This document shows, piece after piece, positions 54,509 to 62,520 of a stretch of 64,000 nucleotides of DNA. The notes under the pieces were generated by a model. That model had not been told where the DNA came from, did not search any database, and worked only from the letters and a program-made list of their open reading frames with translations. Source of the DNA: Limimaricola variabilis (GTDB taxonomy: Bacteria > Pseudomonadota > Alphaproteobacteria > Rhodobacterales > Rhodobacteraceae); assembly GCF_014195545.1 (NCBI RefSeq), contig NZ_JACIBX010000008.1, forward strand, positions 1 to 64,000, written 5' to 3'. The translations under genes and the position numbers were made by a program. Positions within the stretch are counted from its first letter, which is position 1; every line of letters begins with the position of its first letter.

Positions 54509-55282
54509 TCAGCGCCCGGTCTCGCGACTCAGGCGGCGCTTCGCCACCTCCTCGTTGCGATCGGCCTGTCGCTGGTCTGACAGAGCGCCCTGCACGTAGT
54601 CGAGATGCGACGCCACCGCCGCGCGGGCGGCTTCGGGATCGCGGGCTTGCAGCGCGTCGTTGATGGCCCGGTGTTGCTCGAGCACCGAGGCCCGGGTGGT
54701 GCGCTGGCGGAACATGACCTGCCTATTGTAGAAGACGCCCTCGCGCAGCAGGTCGTAGATCGAGCGCATCATGTGCAGCATCACGACGTTATGGCTGGCC
54801 TCGACGATGGCGAGGTGAAACTCGGCGTCGAGCGCGGCCTCTCCCTCGGCATCGGCGGTGGGCTTGGCTTGGGCCGCCTCCATCCGGGCGAAGACGGCAT
54901 CGATCACCGCGAGATCGCTGTCGGAGCCGAGCCGGGCCGCGCGTTCGGCGGCGAGCCCCTCGATGTCGCGGCGAAAGGCCACCATGTCCGACACCGCCTC
55001 CTCATGGGTGGCGAAGAGCCGGACCAGCGCCGGTGAAAAGGCCGAACCGATGACGTTGGAGATATAGACGCCGGCCCCGGCGCGGGTCTCGACCAGCTTG
55101 CGGGTCTGCAGCTCGGCCAGCGCCTCGCGCAGGCTGGGCCGGGACACGCCGAGCCGCTCGGCGAGCTCGCGTTCGGGCGGCAGACGGTCACCGGGGCGCA
55201 GGATGCCGCGCAGCACCAGCTCCTCGATCTGGCGCACGACGCCATGAGAAAGCTTTTCCGGCTGGATCGGTTTGAACGGCAT
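54509..55282 (-). CDS. GntR-family regulator, FadR/FCD subfamily
   Basis: The 257-residue regulator has the GntR winged HTH (LRPGDRLPPERELAERLGVSRPSLREALAELQTRKLVETRAG) and an all-helical FCD ligand domain with the metal/carboxylate pattern D...H...H in DAEFHLAIVEASHN and the later H in EQHRAINDAL. It resembles PdhR/LldR proteins that sense pyruvate, lactate or similar acids. ATG 55282 follows GGGAGG. The nearby palindrome suggests autoregulation; no clear target gene adjoins it. Confidence 0.9.
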   Translation of the reverse strand: MPFKPIQPEKLSHGVVRQIEELVLRGILRPGDRLPPERELAERLGVSRPSLREALAELQTRKLVETRAGAGVYISNVIGSAFSPALVRLFATHEEAVSDMVAFRRDIEGLAAERAARLGSDSDLAVIDAVFARMEAAQAKPTADAEGEAALDAEFHLAIVEASHNVVMLHMMRSIYDLLREGVFYNRQVMFRQRTTRASVLEQHRAINDALQARDPEAARAAVASHLDYVQGALSDQRQADRNEEVAKRRLSRETGR

Positions 55283-55299
55283 GGTTGGCCTCCCGTGAT

Positions 55300-55318
55300 T
55301 GGTCATTTTATATGACCA
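55300..55318. promoter_or_regulatory. GntR/FCD-type operator palindrome
   Basis: TGGTCAT-TTTAT-ATGACCA is a perfect 7-bp dyad 18 bases upstream of the GntR-type ATG. TGGTC/GACCA halves are characteristic of FadR-subfamily sites. It would overlap the regulator's own promoter or leader. Confidence 0.65.
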
Positions 55319-55348
55319 CACGCGAAGGCGCTCAACTCCTAACGAAAG

Positions 55349-55373
55349 AGGGGCCGCCCATCGGGCGGCCCCT
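55349..55373 (-). terminator. terminator after the OmpA-family gene
   Basis: AGGGGCCGCCC (55349-55359) and GGGCGGCCCCT (55363-55373) form an 11-bp stem with a 3-base loop. On the minus strand it is followed by CTTTCGTT, 22 bases past the stop codon. Confidence 0.85.
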
Positions 55374-55394
55374 TCAAACCGTCAATCAGCCTTA

Positions 55395-56054
55395 TCAGCT
55401 GTTCGGGGTGATGATGATTTCGACCCGGCGGTTCTTGGCGCGACCCTCGGGGGTGAGGTTCGAGGCGATCGGCTGGTCCTCGCCGCGGCCGATGGCGCGC
55501 ACGCGGGCGGGCGACACGCCGGCCGAGGTGAGCACGTTGGCCACCGAACGGGCGCGCGCTTCGGAGAGCGACTGGTTGTAGGACGCGGCACCGGTGTTGT
55601 CGGCATGGCCGACCACGTTGACGGTGGTGTTGGGGTAGTTGTTGAGCGAACCGGCGATGGCGCGCAGGTCATTGGTCATCGACCCGGTCAGCTGGGCGCT
55701 GTCAGTGGCGAAGAGGATGTCCTGCGGCAGGGTCACGACCAGCTGCTCGCCGGTGTTGACGATGCCGACATTCGAGCCGAGCTGGTTGCGCAGCTCAGCT
55801 TCCTGGCGATCGAGGAGCACGCCGGTGCCGGCACCCGCGGCGCCGCCCAGGGCCGCGCCCACGGCCGCGCGGCGGAGCCGCTCGTCCTTGTCGTCAGCGG
55901 TCAGCGCGCCGACGGCGGCGCCGAGGCCCGCACCGACGATCGCGCCGCGGCGGGTGTTGGCATTCGGATCGGGGTTGTTCGGGGTCACCGGCTGGCAGGC
56001 GGCCACGGCCAGGGCCGAAACGGTGACGAGCGCGAGGGGAAGCTTGGTGATCAT
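55395..56054 (-). CDS. OmpA-family outer-membrane lipoprotein
   Basis: The 219-residue protein has a lipoprotein signal (TVSALAVAAC, lipobox VAAC, mature Cys at about residue 20). A glycine-zipper stretch (RRGAIVGAGLGAAVGAL ... GAALGGAAGAGTG) and an OmpA C-terminal peptidoglycan-binding domain follow, with VVGHADNTGAASYNQSLSEARA and GRGEDQP. It resembles YiaD/Pal-like proteins that link outer membrane and murein. ATG 56054 follows GGAAAG; a good promoter lies upstream. Confidence 0.92.
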   Translation of the reverse strand: MITKLPLALVTVSALAVAACQPVTPNNPDPNANTRRGAIVGAGLGAAVGALTADDKDERLRRAAVGAALGGAAGAGTGVLLDRQEAELRNQLGSNVGIVNTGEQLVVTLPQDILFATDSAQLTGSMTNDLRAIAGSLNNYPNTTVNVVGHADNTGAASYNQSLSEARARSVANVLTSAGVSPARVRAIGRGEDQPIASNLTPEGRAKNRRVEIIITPNS

Positions 56055-56113
56055 TTGTCTTTCCAATTTCTTGCGAGGCGCAAGGCGCGACATGTGCACG
56101 CCTGTCCCGGTGG

Positions 56114-56142
56114 AATAGAGGCCGCTTACGGCTGCTATGCAA
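56114..56142 (-). promoter_or_regulatory. promoter of the OmpA-family gene
   Basis: On the minus strand TTGCAT (56142-56137) and TCTATT (56119-56114) are separated by 17 bases, a good sigma-70 spacing. It lies 60 bases upstream of the ATG. Confidence 0.5.
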
Positions 56143-56207
56143 TAACGACGCTTTGATAGGCAGGTTCCGCCTTGTTCGGGAACCAATCGGGCTGTGGCCG
56201 ATCTGCC

Positions 56208-57038
56208 TCAGGCCTCGGCCCGCGCCGCCTCCCAAGCCAGCATCGCCCGCTTGACCGGAAGCCCCCAGTGATAGCCGCCGAGCTCGCCGGATTTCCGCAG
56301 CGCCCGATGGCAGGGGATCAACCAGCTCACCGGGTTGCGGCCGACCGCGCTCGCCGCCGCCCGGACCGCGCGTGGCGCGCCGATGCGGGCGGCGATGTCG
56401 CTATAGGTGGTGACATGGCCAGTGGGCACCTCGAGCAGCGCCTGCCAGACCTTGATCGCGAAGGGCGCGCCGATCAGCGCGACCCGCGCCTCGCCGCGCC
56501 CCGAGAAGGCAGCCTCGACCCACGGTGCCAGCGCCGCCGCGTCCGGGTGGAATTCGGCGGCGGGCCAGCGGGCCCGCAGATCTTCGAAGGTCGCCTCGAT
56601 CCCGGTTTCGGCGGCAAAGCCCAAACCGCACAGCCCGCGATCGGTGCCCATCGCCACCGCCTGGCCGAAGGGGCTGTCGAAGACGCCGTGCCGGATCACC
56701 AGCCCCGCGCCGCCCGCGCCGTAATCGCCGGGGCTCATCGCTTCCCATCGCAGGAACAGGTCGTGCAGGCGCCCGGTGCCCGACAGCCCCACCGCCTGCG
56801 CCGTCTCAAGCGTCGAGCAGCGGTCGCGCAGCAGCGCCTTGGCATGGCCGAGCGCGAGATATTGCTGGTAGCGCTTGGGCGATACCCCGACCCATGCCGA
56901 GAAGACGCGCTGGAAATGCGCGGGCGACATCTCCATCCGCGCCGCGAGGTCGTCCAGCGCGAGCGGCGCCGCTGCGGCGTCGATCTCGTCGAGGGCGCGG
57001 CGCATGACGCCGTAGTGATAGGCTTGGCTCTGTTCCAT
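56208..57038 (-). CDS. AraC-domain / O6-methylguanine-DNA methyltransferase fusion
   Basis: The 276-residue protein fuses an AraC-type HTH (residues about 10-95, EMSPAHFQRVFSAWVGVSPKRYQQY) to an MGMT domain with the methyl-accepting cysteine in VSWLIPCHRALRKSG. It lacks the N-terminal zinc domain of Ada that senses phosphotriesters. It therefore can repair O6-alkylguanine, but whether and how it senses methylation is unclear. ATG 57038 fits the domain start. The neighbouring nth supports a DNA-repair setting. Confidence 0.9.
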   Translation of the reverse strand: MEQSQAYHYGVMRRALDEIDAAAAPLALDDLAARMEMSPAHFQRVFSAWVGVSPKRYQQYLALGHAKALLRDRCSTLETAQAVGLSGTGRLHDLFLRWEAMSPGDYGAGGAGLVIRHGVFDSPFGQAVAMGTDRGLCGLGFAAETGIEATFEDLRARWPAAEFHPDAAALAPWVEAAFSGRGEARVALIGAPFAIKVWQALLEVPTGHVTTYSDIAARIGAPRAVRAAASAVGRNPVSWLIPCHRALRKSGELGGYHWGLPVKRAMLAWEAARAEA

Positions 57039-57156
57039 GCGCCGAGGATAGGCGGCGCGGCGGCGCCACGCGACCCGGAAGCTGCGCATAGCGGCGCGGG
57101 GTCAGGCGCGGGCCGCCGGTCTTGCCGGCGCAGGCGCGGGCGGGCATAGAAGCGCG

Positions 57157-57801
57157 ATGACCCGCCAGCTCGACTATCACGAGATCGACGAGATCTTCAC
57201 CCGACTGCACGCGGCCGAGCCCGAGCCGAAGGGCGAACTCGACCATATCAACGCCTACACGCTGCTGGTCGCCGTGGCACTCTCGGCGCAGGCCACGGAT
57301 GCCGGCGTCAACAAGGCGACGAAGAAGCTGTTCGAGATCGCCGACACGCCGCAGAAGATGCTGGCGCTGGGCGAGGAGGGGCTGATCGAGCACATCAAGA
57401 CGATCGGCCTTTTTCGCAACAAGGCGAAGAACGTGATCCGCATGAGCGAGATTCTGGTCGAGCGCTTCGGCGGCGAGGTGCCTTCCTCGCGCGCCGCGCT
57501 CGTCTCGTTGCCGGGTGTCGGGCGCAAGACGGCGAATGTCGTGCTCAACATGTGGTGGAAGCATCCCGCGCAGGCGGTGGACACCCATATCTTCCGGGTC
57601 TGCAACCGCACCGGCATCGCGCCGGGCAAGGATGTGGACGCCGTCGAGCGCGGTATCGAGGACCACATTCCCGCGCGCTGGCAGGGCCACGCGCATCACT
57701 GGCTGATCCTGCACGGGCGCTACATCTGCGTGGCGCGCAAGCCAAAATGCCCGGCCTGTCCGATCCGCGATCTGTGCCTCTACGAGGAAAAAACCCTATG
57801 A
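57157..57801 (+). CDS. nth: endonuclease III
   Basis: The 214-residue DNA glycosylase/AP lyase removes oxidised pyrimidines. The helix-hairpin-helix LPGVGRKTANVVL holds catalytic Lys124, and Asp142 lies in VDTHIFRVCNRTG. The [4Fe-4S] loop C-x6-C-x2-C-x5-C is present as CVARKPKCPACPIRDLC near the C-terminus. It overlaps the downstream kinase gene by 4 bases. Confidence 0.96.
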   Translation: MTRQLDYHEIDEIFTRLHAAEPEPKGELDHINAYTLLVAVALSAQATDAGVNKATKKLFEIADTPQKMLALGEEGLIEHIKTIGLFRNKAKNVIRMSEILVERFGGEVPSSRAALVSLPGVGRKTANVVLNMWWKHPAQAVDTHIFRVCNRTGIAPGKDVDAVERGIEDHIPARWQGHAHHWLILHGRYICVARKPKCPACPIRDLCLYEEKTL

Positions 57802-58781
57802 GCACCCCCACCATTCTCGGAATCGGCAACGCCATCGTCGACGTGTTCGCGCAGGCCGATGACAGCTTCCTCGACCTGATGGGCATCGAGAAGGGCATCA
57901 TGCAGCTGGTCGAGCGCGAGCGCGGCGAGACGCTCTACGGCGCAATGGAAGACCGCCGCCAAGCGCCCGGCGGTTCGGTCGCCAACACGATCGCGGGCCT
58001 TGGCATCCTCGGGCTCGACACGGCCTTCATTGGGCGGGTGCGCGACGACGCGTTGGGCCGGTTCTATGCTGAGAGCATGGAGGCGGGCGGCACGCGATTT
58101 GCCAACCCACCGGTGGAAGGGGGCGAGCTGCCGACCTCGCGCTCGATGATCTTCGTGAGCCCGGATGGCGAGCGGTCGATGAACACCTATCTCGGCATTT
58201 CGGCCGAGCTTGGCCCCGACGACGTCGCCGACGAAGTGGCGGGGCAGGCGGGGATCCTTTTCCTCGAGGGCTATCTCTACGACAAGCCCAAGGGCAAGCA
58301 GGCCTTCGAGCGCGCCGCCGGGCTGACCCAGAAAGGCGGCGGCATGGCCGGCATCGCGCTGTCGGACCCGTTCTGCGCCGACCGCCACCGCGCCGATTTC
58401 CAGCGTCTGGTGCGCGATCTCGACTTCGTCATCGGCAACGAGCACGAATGGGAAAGCCTCTATGAATGCCGCCTCGACGAGGCGCTGACGCGGGCCGCGA
58501 CCGACGGCAAGCTCGTGATCTGCACCCGCTCGGGTGCGGACGTGGTGCTGATCCGGGGCGAGGAGCGGGTGGTCGTGCCGGTGCGCAAGGTGACGCCGGT
58601 CGATGCCACCGGCGCGGGCGATCTCTTCGCCGCCGGCTTCCTCTACGGCCTCGCCACCGGGCGAGATCTCGAGACGGCGGGCCGCATGGGCTGCGTCGCC
58701 GCCGCCGAGGTGATCTCGCATTTCGGGGCGCGGCCCGAGGCCGATCTCAAGGAGCTCTTCGCGCAGGCGGGCCTGCTCTAG
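57798..58781 (+). CDS. PfkB-family sugar/nucleoside kinase, adenosine kinase-like
   Basis: The 327-residue ribokinase-fold enzyme starts STPTILGIGNAIVDVFAQAD, has the substrate motif GGSVANTIAGLGILG near 55-69 and the anion-hole/catalytic motif DATGAGDLFAAGF near 275. The layout is that of bacterial adenosine kinase-like PfkB proteins found throughout Rhodobacterales. Adenosine or another ribosyl substrate is likely; the substrate is not fixed by sequence. It is coupled to nth by ATGA overlap. Confidence 0.88.
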   Translation: MSTPTILGIGNAIVDVFAQADDSFLDLMGIEKGIMQLVERERGETLYGAMEDRRQAPGGSVANTIAGLGILGLDTAFIGRVRDDALGRFYAESMEAGGTRFANPPVEGGELPTSRSMIFVSPDGERSMNTYLGISAELGPDDVADEVAGQAGILFLEGYLYDKPKGKQAFERAAGLTQKGGGMAGIALSDPFCADRHRADFQRLVRDLDFVIGNEHEWESLYECRLDEALTRAATDGKLVICTRSGADVVLIRGEERVVVPVRKVTPVDATGAGDLFAAGFLYGLATGRDLETAGRMGCVAAAEVISHFGARPEADLKELFAQAGLL

Positions 58782-58794
58782 CCCCCGACCTGCT

Positions 58795-59520
58795 CTAGTC
58801 CTTGGCGTCCTCGGCCGGCTCGATCTGGCCGCGGCGCTGCATCCACTGCGCCACCAGCAGGCACAGCACGGCCCAGCCGGCACCGGCGGTCCAGCCGGCG
58901 ATCACGTCGGTGGGCCAGTGCACGCCCAGATAGACCCGGCTCGCGCCGACCAGCCCGGTCAGCAGGATCGCGCAGGTCATGATGTAGACCTTGATCACCC
59001 GGCGCGGCTCCAGCCGGGACAGCATCACCGCGAGGGTGAGATAGGTCACCGCCGAGAGCATGGTGTGGCCCGAGGGAAAGCTCGCCGTGTAGACATAGGA
59101 GCCATGCGGCACGAGGTCAGGGCGGGCGCGCTCGAACAGCATCTTGGCGGTGCGGCTGAGCGCCGTGCCGCTGCCGATCGCGATCAGCAGGAACCACATG
59201 GTTCGGGTGTGGCGCGACAGCGCGAGGTAGCCCGCCACGCCCAGCGTCAGCAGCGTGAGCCAAGCGACGCCGCCCAGCGCGGTCATGTCGCGCGCCATCT
59301 CCTCCACCCAAGGCGAGCCGATGGGATCGCTCAGATCGCCGGGCGTGCGCAGCGCCAGGAGGATGGTCTCGTCGAAGGCGGCGGTGTCGCCCTCGACCAC
59401 CTCACCGGCGAGCAGGAAGAAGCCCAGCGCCGCGAGTGAGACGAGGAACAGCAGCACTATCCACAACTCGGGACGGCGGCGCAGGCGGGCGGGAATGTCG
59501 GCTCCGGTGGGATCGGTCAT
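58795..59520 (-). CDS. PAP2-family membrane phosphatase
   Basis: The 241-residue membrane protein has the three phosphatase motifs: KMLFERARPD, PSGH in TASFPSGHTMLSA, and SRVYLGVHWPTD, between five or six hydrophobic helices. Such enzymes dephosphorylate lipid phosphates such as undecaprenyl pyrophosphate or phosphatidic acid at the periplasmic face. It converges with the kinase gene 13 bases away. Confidence 0.9.
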   Translation of the reverse strand: MTDPTGADIPARLRRRPELWIVLLFLVSLAALGFFLLAGEVVEGDTAAFDETILLALRTPGDLSDPIGSPWVEEMARDMTALGGVAWLTLLTLGVAGYLALSRHTRTMWFLLIAIGSGTALSRTAKMLFERARPDLVPHGSYVYTASFPSGHTMLSAVTYLTLAVMLSRLEPRRVIKVYIMTCAILLTGLVGASRVYLGVHWPTDVIAGWTAGAGWAVLCLLVAQWMQRRGQIEPAEDAKD

Positions 59521-59561
59521 ATCGGGGCTCCAACGGGGCAGGGGCGGCAGGGTTCCGGCGC

Positions 59562-60380
59562 TCAGGCGCCGAGCTTGGCATGCACGGCGTCGAGATCGAT
59601 CTCGCGCAGGGGCGCGCGCCGGGAAGGATCGTCGATATCATAGCCGAAGAGTTCGAAATCCCGGCCATAGACCTCGCGGACGAGATGCAGCGAGAGGTCG
59701 TCGAAATACGCCTCGATCGGGTGGGCGCGCTTGGGGCCGTGGCCCTCGCTTTCGTTGAAGCGGGGCATCGCGGCGAGATCGACCGGGTGGCGCAGCGGCG
59801 CGCGTTCCAGCACCTGCGCCATGCCTGCGTCGAAATCCTCGACATGCAGGATCATGTCATAGCGCCCGCCGCCCTTGATCAGGGTCGAGACATGGCCGGA
59901 CATCGCCGACCAATGGATGTCCGGGTCCATCGGCTTGCCGAAGCGGATCGTGTCACGGACGAAGAGCAGGAAGCGGCGGAAGCTGCGGATCTGGTCGAAC
60001 TCGAAGCCGGTCTCCGGGTCGCCGACCTCGACCCCGTATTTCTGGATCAGCATCGGCACGAGGTTGCCGCGATAGCGGCGGCCGTTGCGCTGGATGCCGC
60101 AGATCTTGTCGAAGAACGAGGACAGGATACGCCCGTAGGGGTTACGTACGCAGGTGAAGACGAGGCTTCGATGCGCGGTGACATTGGCCTCGATCGGGCC
60201 GCGACTATGCTCGAGCCCCCATTTGTGCAGCCCGTCCTGCGCGTCGTGGATGTCGCCGTCGAAGAACCGGCCGTGATCCGAACGGTACATGATCTGGCCG
60301 ATGGTCGAGCAGGCGCATTTGGGCACCACGCGGTAGACCATGCTCTCGCTCTCGGTCATCCAGGTGCCTGGAAACCCCAT
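59562..60380 (-). CDS. sulfotransferase-family protein
   Basis: The 272-residue soluble protein has the 5'-PAPS site VVPKCACSTIGQIMYRS (the PK-x-x-S-T loop) and the 3'-phosphate site FTCVRNPYGRILSSFFDK, matching Sulfotransfer_2-type carbohydrate sulfotransferases. GGGAGG lies six bases upstream of ATG 60380. It is divergent from a Core-2/I-branching glycosyltransferase, so the pair may build or decorate a sulfated surface glycan. The acceptor is unknown. Confidence 0.85.
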   Translation of the reverse strand: MGFPGTWMTESESMVYRVVPKCACSTIGQIMYRSDHGRFFDGDIHDAQDGLHKWGLEHSRGPIEANVTAHRSLVFTCVRNPYGRILSSFFDKICGIQRNGRRYRGNLVPMLIQKYGVEVGDPETGFEFDQIRSFRRFLLFVRDTIRFGKPMDPDIHWSAMSGHVSTLIKGGGRYDMILHVEDFDAGMAQVLERAPLRHPVDLAAMPRFNESEGHGPKRAHPIEAYFDDLSLHLVREVYGRDFELFGYDIDDPSRRAPLREIDLDAVHAKLGA

Positions 60381-60527
60381 GCCGTCCTCCCGCTTCCTGC
60401 CGCGCACGGGCCACAAGCATCGGCGAAATGGCCCCGGCCCTGTTTATGCGGCGGCTTCGCGGGCTATCAAGGCGCAAACCACATGACGCGCCGCCCGCCG
60501 CGCGCGCGTGGCGCATCGGGAACGGAC

Positions 60528-62099
60528 ATGACGCGGATCGCCTTCATCCTCTTGTGCCACAAGGACGTCGACGCGGTCGTCGCGCAAGCGCGCGGCCTCG
60601 CCGCGTCGGGCGACGCGGTGGCGGTGCATCTCGACGCGCGGGCACCGGCTGCCGATTGGGCGCGGCTGCGCGCCGGGCTCGACGGGCAGCCGGGCGTGGC
60701 ACTGGTCGAGCGGCGGCAGCGCTGCGGCTGGGGCGGCTGGAGCCTCGTCGCCGCCACGATCGCGGCGCTGCGCCTGGCGTTGGAGCGTTTTCCGGACGCC
60801 ACGCATTTCTACCTGCTGTCCGGAGACTGCATGGCGATCAAGTCGGCGGAGCATGCCCATGCGCTGCTGGCGGCTGAGGACGCCGACTGGATCGAAAGCG
60901 TCGATTTCTTCGAGAGTGGCTGGATCAAGACCGGGATCGTCGAGGAACGGCTGACCCGCTGGCACCTGTTCAACGAGCGCGACCGCAAGAAGCTGTTCTA
61001 TGCCAGCCTCGATCTGCAACGCCGCCTGCATATCCGCCGCCGATTGCCGGACGACATCCGCCCGATGATCGGCTCGCAATGGTGGTGCCTGCGGCGCAGC
61101 ACCGTGGAGGCTGTACTGGCTTTTCTCACGGCGCGCGCGGATGTGCGGCGGCTGTTCCGCTGGAGCTGGATCCCGGACGAGACGCTGTTTCAGACGCTGG
61201 TGCGCCATCTCGTGCCGGGGGAGGAGATCCGCTCGCGCAGCCTGACCTTCCTGACCTTCACCGATTACGGGATGCCGGCGACGTTCCACGACGATCATTA
61301 CGGCCTGCTGCTGGGCCAGGACGCGCTGTTCGCGCGCAAGATCAGCCCGAATGCCACCCGTCTCAGGCCACGGCTCGCGGATCTGTGGACCTCCGGGCGG
61401 CGCGATTTTCCGCAGGGCGGCGACGGGCGGCAACTGCACCGCTTCCTCACCGGGCGGGGCCGGATCGGTCAGCGGTTCGGTCGCCGCGCCTGGGAGGAGG
61501 GGGGCACGATCGGCGCCGGGCGCGAGTTGATGTTGGTGGTCGCGCACAAGCGCGAACTCGCCAAGCGGCTGGTCGGCTCGATCAAGCATCACACTTCGAT
61601 GGCCGCGCTCGACTATCTGTTCGACGAAGAGGATTGCCCGCTGCCCGATCTCGGCGGGCTCGAACGCGGGTTGGAAAAGCGGGGCCGCCACCGGCGGGCG
61701 CTGCTGCGCGTGCTCTACGAGGTGCTGGGGGTCGAGCGGATGGTGATCTGCGTCGATCCGGGGCGTCTGGAGCTGATCCGCGACCTGTCCGGCGACCGGG
61801 CCACGGTGCGGCTTCTGGAGATCGAGGCCGCGCTCGACGACCAGCAATTGCGCCGACACGCGATGCGCACCGGCCTTGCCGGCGAGAGCGAGTCAGGGCT
61901 CGATCTGCTGATACCGACGCTGCGCCAGCATCTCGAGGCCGAGATCCGCAATCTGCGGGAGGCCGGTTTTGCCGGGCATTACCGGCTTGTCGCGGGGGCG
62001 CCGACGGAGGACAACTCCAGAGCGCTGCAGGCGTTTCTCGACGTGCCGGCCGAGCTGGCGGGGGATATCGCCCGGACGCCGCATCTGTTCGATGACTGA
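60528..62099 (+). CDS. Core-2/I-branching beta-1,6-GlcNAc-transferase-like protein with C-terminal domain
   Basis: The 523-residue protein has an N-terminal GT14-type domain (about 1-270): IAFILLCHKDVDAVVAQARGL, HLDARAP, CGWGGWSLVAATIAAL, HFYLLSGDCMAIKS and IGSQWWCLRRSTVEAVL. The C-terminal 220 residues (from about KRELAKRLVGSIKHH) form a second domain of the DUF5928 type, unknown in function. No membrane segment is visible. ATG 60528 matches family starts; an in-frame ATG at 60483 would add a basic tail. It probably transfers a hexosamine to a surface polymer. Confidence 0.82.
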   Translation: MTRIAFILLCHKDVDAVVAQARGLAASGDAVAVHLDARAPAADWARLRAGLDGQPGVALVERRQRCGWGGWSLVAATIAALRLALERFPDATHFYLLSGDCMAIKSAEHAHALLAAEDADWIESVDFFESGWIKTGIVEERLTRWHLFNERDRKKLFYASLDLQRRLHIRRRLPDDIRPMIGSQWWCLRRSTVEAVLAFLTARADVRRLFRWSWIPDETLFQTLVRHLVPGEEIRSRSLTFLTFTDYGMPATFHDDHYGLLLGQDALFARKISPNATRLRPRLADLWTSGRRDFPQGGDGRQLHRFLTGRGRIGQRFGRRAWEEGGTIGAGRELMLVVAHKRELAKRLVGSIKHHTSMAALDYLFDEEDCPLPDLGGLERGLEKRGRHRRALLRVLYEVLGVERMVICVDPGRLELIRDLSGDRATVRLLEIEAALDDQQLRRHAMRTGLAGESESGLDLLIPTLRQHLEAEIRNLREAGFAGHYRLVAGAPTEDNSRALQAFLDVPAELAGDIARTPHLFDD

Positions 62100-62109
62100 G
62101 GAGGAAGCG

Positions 62110-62475
62110 ATGCGCTTCGACTACGACGACGGAAACATCTTCGCTAAGATCCTGCGCGGCGAGATCCCCAACAAGACCTTTCTCGAAACCGAGCACACGC
62201 TCGCCTTCGAGGACATCGCGCCGCAGGCGCCGGTGCATATGCTGGTGATCCCCAAGGGGGCCTATGTCAGCTACGACCATTTCGCGCGCGACGCTTCCGA
62301 CGCGGAGATCATCGATTTCAACCGCACCGTGGCGGCCGTCTGCGAGAAGGCCGGCGTCGAGGAGGGCTTCCGCGCCATCACCAATGCCCGCGCCCATGGG
62401 GTACAGGAGGTGCCGCATTTCCATGTGCACATCCTCGGCGGACGCCCCTTGGGTCGGATGCTGGAACGCGGCTGA
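62110..62475 (+). CDS. HIT-family nucleotide hydrolase
   Basis: The 121-residue protein has the histidine triad VPHFHVHILGG near residue 103-113 and the N-terminal pattern NIFAKILRGEIPNKTFLETEHTLAFEDI. HIT (HinT-like) proteins hydrolyse purine nucleoside phosphoramidates. ATG 62110 has GAGGAGGA seven bases upstream, so the ATG at 62092 inside the preceding gene is not needed. Confidence 0.93.
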   Translation: MRFDYDDGNIFAKILRGEIPNKTFLETEHTLAFEDIAPQAPVHMLVIPKGAYVSYDHFARDASDAEIIDFNRTVAAVCEKAGVEEGFRAITNARAHGVQEVPHFHVHILGGRPLGRMLERG

Positions 62476-62520
62476 GGCCGGGCGGGGCACCGCCCCGCCG
62501 CAGCATCAAGGGGTGGCGGG

